NCBI GenBank assembly: GCA_003427395.1
Contig: BFEA01000136.1
Location: 2,643,751-2,683,556, forward strand
Direction: 5' to 3'
DNA: 39,806 bases
Source of the DNA: Chara braunii
Taxonomy: Eukaryota > Streptophyta > Charophyceae > Charales > Characeae
Under the pieces are notes generated by a model. It saw only the letters and a list, made by a program, of their open reading frames with translations. It ran no database searches and was not told where the DNA came from. How positions within the stretch are numbered: the stretch's first letter is position 1; each line of letters opens with the position of its first letter. This document shows, piece after piece, positions 31,405 to 39,806 of this stretch. The position numbers were made by a program, and so were the translations under genes.

Positions 31405-31422
31405 TCCCCGGCAACAGCGCCA
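31405..31422 (-). promoter_or_regulatory. primer-binding site, tRNA-Asp type
   Basis: The minus strand reads TGGCGCTGTTGCCGGGGA. This is complementary, with one mismatch (T for C at position 7), to the 3' end of plant tRNA-Asp including its CCA (complement TGGCGCCGTTGCCGGGG), the primer used by Athila/Tat-like plant Ty3 elements. It lies 6 bases (TAAAAA on the minus strand) from the LTR edge at 31429. This is strong evidence for element orientation and for the right repeat being the 5' LTR. Confidence 0.9.
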
Positions 31423-32150
31423 TTTTTATCGCACTTTTTCCAGTCGGGCCACTTCGGACGACCGGAAAGCTAACAGGTTGTCACGCAGGGTTTTGAATGT
31501 GATTGCAATAAATAAAATAAATTAAATAATGCAAATCCCTTCCTGTTGTGTGCGTCCGACTTCGAGCGAGACCCTTCAATTGCGGTCTTCGCCGGTCTCC
31601 GGTCTTATGAATCTTTTATTTTGATTCGGAACAACAGAGAATTATGCAAACAATAATCATAAAATTATGGGGTGCTATACATGCATCAATTATGTCAATC
31701 TGATTTTGAAAACTATGACAAAACATCCACGAAGGCAATCATCAAGCAAGAATAATGCAGAAAATGAGACTGACTGACTCGAGCAAAGAGAGGGGCAATT
31801 GAGCAAGGGAAGAATGAAAACTCATAATAATCTTATAACGTATATGTAAACGAGCGTGGTCAGCACCTCTCAGGAGTCCTCACTCCTCCCTCCGGTCAGT
31901 CTCTCTCAATCTCTTTTCACTGATCTTCTCTGGTGTCGAGACCCACGCCCACATACAATCCGAGACTGAGGCTTCGTGACAAAATGCCACATGTAGCTAG
32001 CAAGCTCTGAACACGACCATCCGAGGCACATAACACGGTTGTTAACCATGGAGCAAAACTCCTCCCACAATGTAGGCAGCCCATCCACTGAGAAGACGCC
32101 TCACATGAGGTAGGGATACTCGGTGGGCTCAGTCAATGCCTCAATGTCGA

Positions 32151-32624
32151 TCACCGCCACATGAGGTAGGGATACTCGGTGGGCTCAGTCAATGCCTCGA
32201 TGTCGATCACCGCCGGAGAGATGTATCTCTTTGCCAAGCCAACCACATCCAGCCANCTCGTNCCATCAGTGAGAAGAGAAGGGACCGGAGGCCTAGGATA
32301 GTCTGTATAAAGTGCCGACCCGAAGCTGCGGATCAACGTAGTACCACTCTCATCGANCTCCCTCTCTCTCTGCTCAAGATAATTGNTGGCTGCGATCCAG
32401 ACCGAATCGAAAAGTTCATGAGCCTCCTAGCCCTTCTTCAGATAAGGCCTCAGATCATAAATAGTGCCATCAACAAAACTGGTCTGGACAACGAAGATTG
32501 ACAGATCTCCCTGTCTGAAACCAACGGCACTAACATACTGATAGTAAAAAGCCTCTTTGCATGAGATCCGATTGAGGCTGGCCAGCACTGACTCACTGAC
32601 CGGCGTAGACTGAACCGTGCTCAT
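32151..32624 (-). pseudogene. LTR frame B1, right copy (B-type module)
   Basis: Starts with ATG (MSTVQST) and shows the clearest B pattern: EAFYYQYVSAVGFRQGDLS, then FVVQTSFVDGTIYDLRPYLK, a stop (TAG), then in the same frame HELFDSVWIAA.NYLEQRE, GSALYTDYPRPPVPSLLTD and WLDVVGLAKRY. It resembles B2 closely (GTIYDLRPY against GDIYDIRPY). Near its C-terminus a 56-bp tandem duplication (32103-32214) shifts the frame because 56 is not a multiple of three. N bases occur in the coding part. Unknown function. Confidence 0.45.
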
Positions 32625-32788
32625 GAATACTCTTGTCAGTGCAGACCGGCCAGATGGTCCNGGTGAATTGGTTACTAAACTGATTGCTGGAAAACGATTG
32701 TTACAAACTGATCACTAGTAACTGACTACTGGTTATTGATTGTTGAATGTCCGGATAAGTGAGGTGTTCTTGTTCAGAGACTAAACAC

Positions 32789-33043
32789 TCACTGATGGCT
32801 GCCAACAGTCCTCCTTGCCTCCTCAATAGTACCTATAGAAGCTATGGTGGCGCATAGTCTTCTTTTCATATCATGCAAGTAGTAAGTGTATTCGATTTTT
32901 GTATGATTCCTCACGAGGGTCAGTGTGTTTTCCATCATCATAGCAGTCTGCTGATTGTACTCCTCAATCGCACTCTCCCTCCAGGTCTCTTCAGTGCTCT
33001 GGCACAACGAGAAGGAGACTCTAACTGTGTTGCTGCTGTCCAT
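32789..33043 (-). CDS. LTR frame A2, right copy (A-type module)
   Basis: ATG-started 84-codon frame. The N-terminal strand-like NTVRVSFSLCQ parallels DSVRMTYSLHL of A1. The core TLTLVRNHTKIEYTYYLHDM and the end TIASIGTIEEARRTV parallel ALEIVKDQKFVAYTVYFYGS and TYSSVETMDQAREVV of A1. The pattern is consistent with a mixed alpha/beta fold of about 80 residues. No known family recognised. Confidence 0.45.
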   Translation of the reverse strand: MDSSNTVRVSFSLCQSTEETWRESAIEEYNQQTAMMMENTLTLVRNHTKIEYTYYLHDMKRRLCATIASIGTIEEARRTVGSHQ

Positions 33044-34170
33044 ATTCTCACTGAATTCGTGCTACATCAGATCACCAACTTGTGATGGGTGACTCTTGGA
33101 TGACCCAGATACGAGAAGGCTGTCAGGTTGATTGTTGTTTAGAACCATTGTTTCTGATTGTTGCTCTCCGGTTTGCTGTCATTCAGATTAACTGTCTCGT
33201 TAATTGGATTTTTTATTTAAATAGTTGCTGGACCACTATTAAATGACATCTGGATTGACTGTCTCGCTGGTTAAATGCCGGTTGCTGCTGATCTGATTGC
33301 TTGCTGGTCTAACTGCTTGGTCTGATTACCGGTCTGGTTGCTAAGAGCTGATTGCTGAACTGATTGCTGAAAAAGGTTTGCTGAAGACTGATGCTTGGAA
33401 ACTGAATGCTGAAATCTCGTTCCGGAATGCTGTTTTCTGAAAACTGTTTCTGATTCCCATCTTCTGAATGTTGTTTCTGAGAACTGTTTCTGATTGTCAC
33501 TGTTCAAGTTCCTGATTGCTATTTTGATTACTGATCTGAATGCTGTTCTCGATCGCTGTCTTGCTCAGACTGAAAATCGTTTGCACTTCTGACAATTGAG
33601 CGTCAGTTGAGTTTCATTCGAGTGTTAGTGAAGAGATTGTCTGCAGTTGAGATTGTTGGTTGAGATTACTGGTGGATACTGTTTTGAACATTGTGTCAGA
33701 ATACTATGCCGGAATACTGTTCTCTGTCTGGTTTCTAGTCCTTTGAATCTGATTTTAGTTGTCCAAGTCCAAATCTAGTTTCCAGTTGCCTGAACCTGGA
33801 CTAAACACTTGGTTAACTGCCGATCAGATCACGATCTCGGAATGCTGGTCTCTCCTGAGCTCAAGAGGTAGAGAGAGCTGACGATCTTAGTATGAATAGT
33901 AGTACCTGAGCCCTGACTGGTCTCTTTAACAGAGAATCTGAAACGTTTCAATTAATTAGATTTTGAACTATTGTTTGACATCAGAAAGACATTTAAACGA
34001 AAACTTTGACTCTTGAGCGCTTGAGTGTCTGACCGAAACTGTGCTCGGGCACTACCTGAATATTTCGCTGGGTGGCTGGGTCTCGGAGTTACCATATGCC
34101 CTGGCCTCGCCAGAACACCCTCGGCTATAAGTGACATTATACTGGCTATAACATTTTCCTCTTCCTGCCC

Positions 34171-34431
34171 TTACCGTTGGCGACTAACGACCTCTCGAGC
34201 CTGATCCATCGTTTCTACTGATGAGTAAGTGGTGTGCAACCGCCCATCCGATCCGTAAAAGTAGACAGTATATGCTACAAACTTTTGATCTTTCACTATC
34301 TCAAGCGCCCTCCTTCTTATCAGTCCCAAAATGTACGGGATTCTCTCAGTTGCTTTTTCTTCCCAGTCTCCCCTCTTATCCAGGTGAAGGGAGTAGGTCA
34401 TTCTCACACTATCTCCGTCCCCCATGATCAC
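34171..34431 (-). CDS. LTR frame A1, right copy (A-type module)
   Basis: Eighty-six codons from GTG, or 84 from the ATG two codons later. Motifs in order are SVRMTYSLHLDKRGDWEE, RRRALEIVKDQKFVAYTVYF, GSDGRLHTTYSSVETMDQ and AREVVSRQ. After the stop, related-looking coding (ASIMSLIAEGVLARPGH) continues to about 34000. It differs from its left copy at several residues, including charge-changing ones, in the less-conserved LTR block. Unknown function. Confidence 0.45.
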   Translation of the reverse strand: MIMGDGDSVRMTYSLHLDKRGDWEEKATERIPYILGLIRRRALEIVKDQKFVAYTVYFYGSDGRLHTTYSSVETMDQAREVVSRQR

Positions 34432-34625
34432 CTCTTCATACCTGTTTTATCGTTGGGCTCCCTGCCCGGCCGAGTGAGGTAGTGGAAAACTTCGTTCCGC
34501 CTACTCTATTATTCTCAGGGGTATGATTGGGGATTCCTTTACAATGCGATTTTTTATCACAAGATCAACACTGAGACAAAGTCCTTACTGCGAGATGACT
34601 GTTGGTTGTCTTCAACCTCACTGGC

Positions 34626-34820
34626 CTACCCGCTTGTTGCTAGAATCTCAATGACATGCTTTATGGCCGATTGCAACGTGTCTCTTACGAGGTTAGTTCT
34701 CCCTAATCTGCTCTTGCCTGAGGTCTGTACGTATCATCTGAGGTCAGTAACTGAAACCCCCACCTGGGACAACCTGCTTTACTTAGTCAGTAGGACCTAC
34801 AAGAGAGAGAGTATTATACA
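34626..34820 (-). pseudogene. LTR frame B0, right copy
   Basis: Counterpart of 15135-15329 in the 5' LTR. Here the arginine/serine part of the DLRSY motif is interrupted by a TGA, so this copy is more decayed than the left one. Assignment rests on alignment with the left copy. Confidence 0.3.
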
Positions 34821-37800
34821 GTCTCCCTCTGATCCATGGGAACAAAGGGGTGTTCTTAATGAGGTGCAAGTTACCCTTAGTATGCTCTTCCCCGCTCCCC
34901 TTTTCAAGTCTTTGCCACTCAGATTCAATACTCAGAACCGTTTTCCATTGAGGAGGGGACTACTGGAGTGAATATGTCGGCAAACCCGTTTACATTGGGC
35001 TTGCAATCTACATCCTAAAGATCATTTTGTCTAGAGGGTCACACGATCCTGCTGATTCAATCCGTTTTAACTCAGACGTCTTATTGAATCGACAGGTTTG
35101 TATTTGCCTCGAGTCTCCACCCCATTGAACAGAGTACCTTGTACGGAAGCCACAGTTCGTGCTCAGTTAGTGCCTAAATAAAATACTAAATGCGACTCTC
35201 ACTTGGTTAGCTACTATGCAACCTTGGCATCAAGTACAACTCACTCCAACTGAGTGTCCCTGACAATGGTCTGGTTATTNCATCAACTGAGTAGCTNTGA
35301 CTTCATAACTCAAAACCCAAGCTACCTGGTGGTCTGTCTGAACCACCTAACACTACAAGTGAACCCTGCTAACTGGTGCCCTGGGCATGTATTGTAAATC
35401 TGACGAGGCAGATATGCATAAAAGGGGGGGGACTTACTGGCTCTGCTTTTGTGGGAACCCTCTCCTCCCTTTTGTCAGTTGATACAGACTAAAGGGATAG
35501 GATAAGAGTTAGTCAATCACCGTCAAGTAAAAACTTGGCGAGGATATAGTAGATTTTTCTCAGCTCTAACTTTCCTTTTCCCATTTATTTAGAGAGGGTA
35601 AAATTATGAAAACATGGCCTGAAAATCACCCCCGCACTTCCATTGACAGAATAGGCCCGTCCAGCGAGCTTGGAATTATGCCTGTACTGTTCGATCAAAT
35701 GTCTACCTGTAGTTATCGAGCCAGCAACTCCATTCAATCGGGCATTCGTCTACATACACACATACAGGCATTTGTAGGTTTGTACAGTCACAAGTTCGAC
35801 TTATCTCAGGACACAAACGAATTCATACCACTGTTGGTAACCGTTCAATAGGGCGAGCACATGCAAGCCTACGCCCTACGCACCCACACACCCATGCAGT
35901 CATATCATACAGTCACGAGATGCAACCATGCGGTGAAGTCTCATAGTGCGGCCACGCAGTGCCGTCACACGGTGCAGCCACGCAATGCAGTCACACAGTG
36001 CAACCACAGTGCTGTCACACGGGACAACCACACAAGGGACGAAAAAGGAAAAGAAAAGTCCGAGTCCCAAATATATCTGTTATCTCCGTCTTTGCGGAAT
36101 TTAAGCATGCGAATACAAAGGCTGCGTGTCTCTTCGACCTTGCCGAATAATCGAGTAAAAACACTCGCCACAGGGGAACACATCCAACGGACAAGTGCCA
36201 AAACCAAGATTATCCTACCCCATCAACCTTGCAAATGCACTTAATCTAGTAGCCCATACGTTGGTTTTCCTTCACAGCCAGCACGTTTCAAATCGTTATT
36301 ATGAGCCAGGGGCTTTCCCCTGTCCACTCACACACAGTCTACTGCGGGCTTAACCCTTGTCAAGACGTAACATGATCGGTTAACAACGATCAATCGTTCT
36401 AATTAACCGAAACAGCCACAATAAAAAAAAAACAAAAAGAAGAAACTGAAGATAGTAAGTACTGAAAGAATCATCTTGCAATGACCACCACCTTTCCTAA
36501 GGGTTCAGCCAGGGCAGTTATAAAGAAGCGCATCGATGGCTTTGATAGCAGTACTCGTCACAAGCAGAAAGTCACCCGGTGGTAGCAAGATTGATAGCCT
36601 TTAGAGAGAGCGCGCCAACCGGTAAGTGAAAACGCCTTAAAAGGGGATATGAATCTCTCAGCAGATAATTCTGGATCAAGCAGATCATGCATGCGCCGAT
36701 CAGGATAATGAGGGGCCCTGTTTCTGCGGCGTCATGAGGGAACTTCCCGTGGAAGACGCGCTAGTCGCCATTAGTTTTTCCCCTGGCGTCTTTTTAGTGA
36801 TCTTGAGGTGACAGCTCGAGTCTCTGAGAGGACGGAGTTCCTGCTATTCCAAGCCAGGTAAAGATGACGACAACTACTCTTGGTGGGCGCATGGACTTTT
36901 CTTCGTGTACTGCAGGCACGCAAGCTTCACTGTCGTCGCTTCTCTTGGAACTGACCCCCTCCCTCGTTTCAACTCTCTTTCTCGCATGCATCACTGTGCA
37001 CTTCCCCACTGGGAGCAATAACACGTGCTCCATACAAGCGTGCAGGTAGGTCTTGACGTCAACCGTCGTGCACTCTCTTTGACCTTCTCTTTGCACCTCT
37101 CCCTCGAACGTCCACCTGTCGCGCGAGTATGCACGCTAACCCCGTTTTGGGTTCAGTCCCGCTCTCTTTCGCCCTGCGTCCCTCTCACACGTCGACCATT
37201 CCACGTGCACAGACTCAATCATAACTTGACTTTCGGGACGTAAAAAAATTAGTCCTGCCACTCCCCCCCCCGCAAGCTCAATCTTCGCTGCGCTCAGTCT
37301 CACAAGAATAACGGTTGACGTCACTCGGCTCTTGCAAAACTCGCCCCCTCTTTTGCGTTGACTGCCCTCTCGCAGGACACGCTACCTGTCGCGTATGTGC
37401 CCGTGCTCTTGCTTCCTGCCTCTGTTTCAAGTTTCGTCCCGTTCACGCTCTCCCCCGCACATTCCCTCAGACCCGTCTTTTTCCTTTGCTCGGTTTCTCA
37501 CCCGTCCCGCGGCCCCTGGGCGTTTGTTGTCGTGAGCTGGCCTCGGGTCCCTTTTCCACCGGCCCTGAGGCTCAGTGGTGCCTCTTGATTTTGCCTGGCC
37601 TGATCCAGGACCTAAGGTCAGTTTCCCGGTCTGCCTCACTCATCTCGCTCTCCCCACCTGAGTCTCTCTCGTTGTGCTATTCCTCCCTTGTCTCAGTCCC
37701 AGTCGAAGACTCGGTCTCGTGCTAGATGACCGACACCCTCAAGCCCACGGTCACCCTGTCTTGTCTGCACCTCCGTTCCGCCCTGTCGCGCGCTTCGAAA

Positions 37801-39724
37801 ATGGCGGCCTGTAGCCTTTGATGACCTCGCATCTCCTCCTCTCTCCCCCCTTCAATGCAGACTTTCAATCGGACTACTTCTCCCCCATCATAGTTCAGGG
37901 CCGTCGTAATCAGAGGGCCTTCACCCGACACTGGAACCCAGCGCACCGTGTGCCGCCAACTGCCAAGCCTATAGCCATGTAGCACCATGACTGGTCTCAA
38001 AATCAGACAAAACCTTGGTCCTAGGCATAGACAATCGACATCCACTAAACGCCCGCTATTCTGTATCCTTCACCCCGGTCGATTGATGCTCGCACAACAA
38101 AGTGGCTGTTGCACTAACGTCACGAAGCAGTCCACTAGCGCCCCCCTGATCAGCCACTAGATAGCCAAGTCTCATCCCTTTTTATACGATCGACCGTATG
38201 TTGTGACCCCAACGTTCTAAACGAGATACCCTCCGAAACTCTGCTCATCAGTAACCTGGGGCCATATAATTAATTAAATGAAATAAACAATTGAATAAAA
38301 AAAAAACGGATCAAAATAAAAATCGCGAAGTCTCAGTGATCACCGGCGACTGCAGACTTTCTGCTATCGACCCCTGTCGCTTCACCCCGCCGAGAAGCGA
38401 CTACAACCCTGAAGTGGTGGTCCCATAACGAGATCCCGACCGTCCGGGTTTTCACCTTAAAAGAGAGCACCGTGCTCTTTCTGTTGGGTGCCTGTGTCCG
38501 ATGGAAAGGAGGGGGCTTATGACCCTCCCTTGGGGCGGGGTGATAGGCCTCCTACCAATGAGGCCGCGGGTCGCCCTCCTTTTGAGGTCCTGCCACGCAA
38601 TGTTAGATCGAAGCCCACCCACAGACTGTATACGTGGGGTCGGCCTACTTAGGCCACGGATAGGTGGTTCGAAATTCGAACCGTTGGCTTCCCGCGAAAG
38701 GACAGGCCAACAATCAGAATTCAAAATTAAAGAACTAAATAATAATAATAAAAATAAAATAATGATAGTAATAAAAGAATGACGGCGCTTCAGATCCTCT
38801 CCGCGTCGCAGCTCTGCCTGAGTAGCGGTACTGGTTCCTGCACAAGTCCAAAAATCCTCATCTCCTTTTGATTTTTCCTTTCCTTTTTACGCCCCCTTTT
38901 TCCTGGACACCACTGTATCCAACCCTTTATCATGGCTTCAAGGACCCTGCCGCGCAGAGCCCCGCCCAGCAAGTCCAATACAGGCGATATGCAAAAGGGG
39001 TTAGGCCAGCCTAGGCCATAGGCCACTGCACAGACTCGGAACCCAATCTGTTGGCCACCCCACAAAACGACAGGCTGCCAAGAAAGGCTGAAAGAAGGGA
39101 CGACGAAAAGAAAAGAAAAAAATCAGAAAGGAAACTCAACAGTTGTGAAAGGGAAAAATCTAAGTAATAATAATATTAGAATAGAAAAAGGAAGAAATCA
39201 TACCGCTGCTGCAATCAGCGTTCGCTGGGTCACCTCGAACTGAAACAAGGGCCCAAATTTACACGCAGTCCCGACGTTTGACTTCCCCTTTTCCCTCTTA
39301 TTTCTCATCACCCTCCTTTTTTTTCATCCTCAGCCCATCTTCTATTCGACCGTCACAGCGGGCCTACGTACCTGACCCATAATTTGACCAAGGTGCAGTC
39401 GACGCGCTGTAGAAAAGACAGCGCCGGCCTTTCCACCTCTGCGTCCCAGGGCGAACCCGGCGGCTATCACGGCCACAGGCCGGTTGTGCTCTGCTGTACA
39501 GCAGGGCACCGAGTCTGCGTGGACCAATGGAAAGCCCTGTGGCGCACCATTTTGTTGAGGCAAACATCGAACAGTGCCGGTCCACGTCATGGTACAGCCC
39601 AGGTACCAGGGAACTTAATTCCGAAACACACCCATAGACCCCCATTGGCCACGATACTGGGACAAGGGGCCGTTATCAGACAGGGACCTAATACACAGAG
39701 GAGGGCCGGGACACCGCGCCCTCC

Positions 39725-39726
<2 letters not shown>

Positions 39727-39806
<80 letters not shown>
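39727..39806 (+). repeat. (GA)n array at window end
   Basis: The sequence directly after the right LTR edge is GAGAGAAAG followed by a pure (AG)n run to the last base. The array at 11850-11907, 31 bp left of the other LTR edge, begins with the same GAGAGAGAAAG interruption. The window ends inside the array, so the true flank is not seen. Confidence 0.8.

Larger units (their letters stand above)
11939..39726 (-). mobile_element. giant Ty3/gypsy-type LTR retrotransposon (about 27.8 kb)
   Basis: Two direct repeats of 8,272 and 8,298 bp flank an 11.2 kb interior with the order gag, protease, RT, RNase H, integrase on the minus strand, which is the Ty3/gypsy (Metaviridae) gene order. A tRNA-Asp primer-binding site lies 6 bases inside the right repeat and a G-rich tract abuts the left one, exactly where reverse transcription needs them. 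That makes an unrelated segmental duplication unlikely. The shared block begins TCGGAGG and ends GTGCGA on the minus strand, so the termini are TCG...CGA rather than TG...CA. I found no 5-bp target duplication (CGCTC left, GAGAG right). Pol is riddled with stops, so this copy cannot make its own enzymes. Assembly caveats: Ns shared between LTRs and mosaic identity. Confidence 0.85.
31429..39726 (-). repeat. 5' LTR (right copy, 8,298 bp)
   Basis: Because the element reads right to left, this is the 5' LTR and should contain the promoter and transcription start. It mirrors the left copy at an offset of 19,490-19,516, including two TGACGTCA boxes (37054-37061, 37316-37323), the 56-bp duplication (32103-32214) and the minisatellite (about 35885-36035). 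It is followed on the right by (GA)n to the end of the window. I could not pick a TATA box or polyadenylation signal with confidence in 8.3 kb. Confidence 0.85.

Noticed and set aside
34606-34971. 121-codon plus-strand frame in the right LTR
   Set aside because: It is broken in the left LTR, has no recognisable motif and is antisense to the better-supported B0 reading.
11939-39726. Simple segmental duplication flanking an unrelated retroelement
   Set aside because: A primer-binding site 6 bases inside one repeat and a G-rich tract abutting the other match LTR logic; chance is unlikely, though assembly problems remain possible.

Overview
This 39.8 kb window is repeat-dominated eukaryotic nuclear DNA with no intact protein-coding host gene that I can defend. 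It has long A/T and GA tracts, isolated single-base Ns, LINE and SINE remains, and a very large Ty3/gypsy-type LTR retrotransposon. A plant-type U2 snRNA 5' end and a primer-binding site matching the 3' end of plant tRNA-Asp point to the green lineage. The very repeat-rich, intergenic character would fit a large streptophyte (charophyte-like) algal genome, but that placement is inference.

Left part (1-11.9 kb): a patchwork of small repeats and old insertions. It holds minisatellite-like duplications (about 450-610 and 3381-3948), several perfect palindromes and a retroposed chimera that begins exactly at U2 snRNA nucleotide 1 and ends in poly(A) between 14-bp direct repeats (2043-2575). It also holds a tRNA-derived SINE with box A and box B (about 3984-4357), a foldback element (4790-5060), an orphan open frame (7268-7807) and a second inverted copy of the U2-chimera body (about 8093-8176). 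A 5'-truncated, frameshifted L1-like LINE on the minus strand (about 8.8-11.46 kb) and a palindrome-dense stretch (11.53-11.93 kb) complete it.

Right part (11,939-39,726): one apparent LTR retrotransposon of about 27.8 kb on the minus strand. Two direct repeats of about 8.3 kb (11939-20210 and 31429-39726) are its LTRs. A tRNA-Asp primer-binding site sits 6 bases inside the right repeat (31405-31422), and a G-rich polypurine-like tract abuts the left repeat (about 20211-20233). Between them, read right to left, are leader ORFs, gag with a CCHC knuckle, protease, reverse transcriptase, RNase H and integrase, then a 3 kb repeat-rich 3' region. Pol carries many nonsense changes, so this copy looks dead by itself.

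The most interesting signal is a set of about nine short, mutually related reading frames of two types (here called A and B). They lie in the last few kb of each LTR and continue across the primer-binding site up to gag, in the order B-A-A-B | PBS | B-B-B-A-A | gag. I do not recognise them. Together with the extreme LTR size they are the best candidate for something undescribed. A caution: seven N positions are shared exactly between the two LTRs, and identity is mosaic, so the assembly of the LTR pair needs checking.
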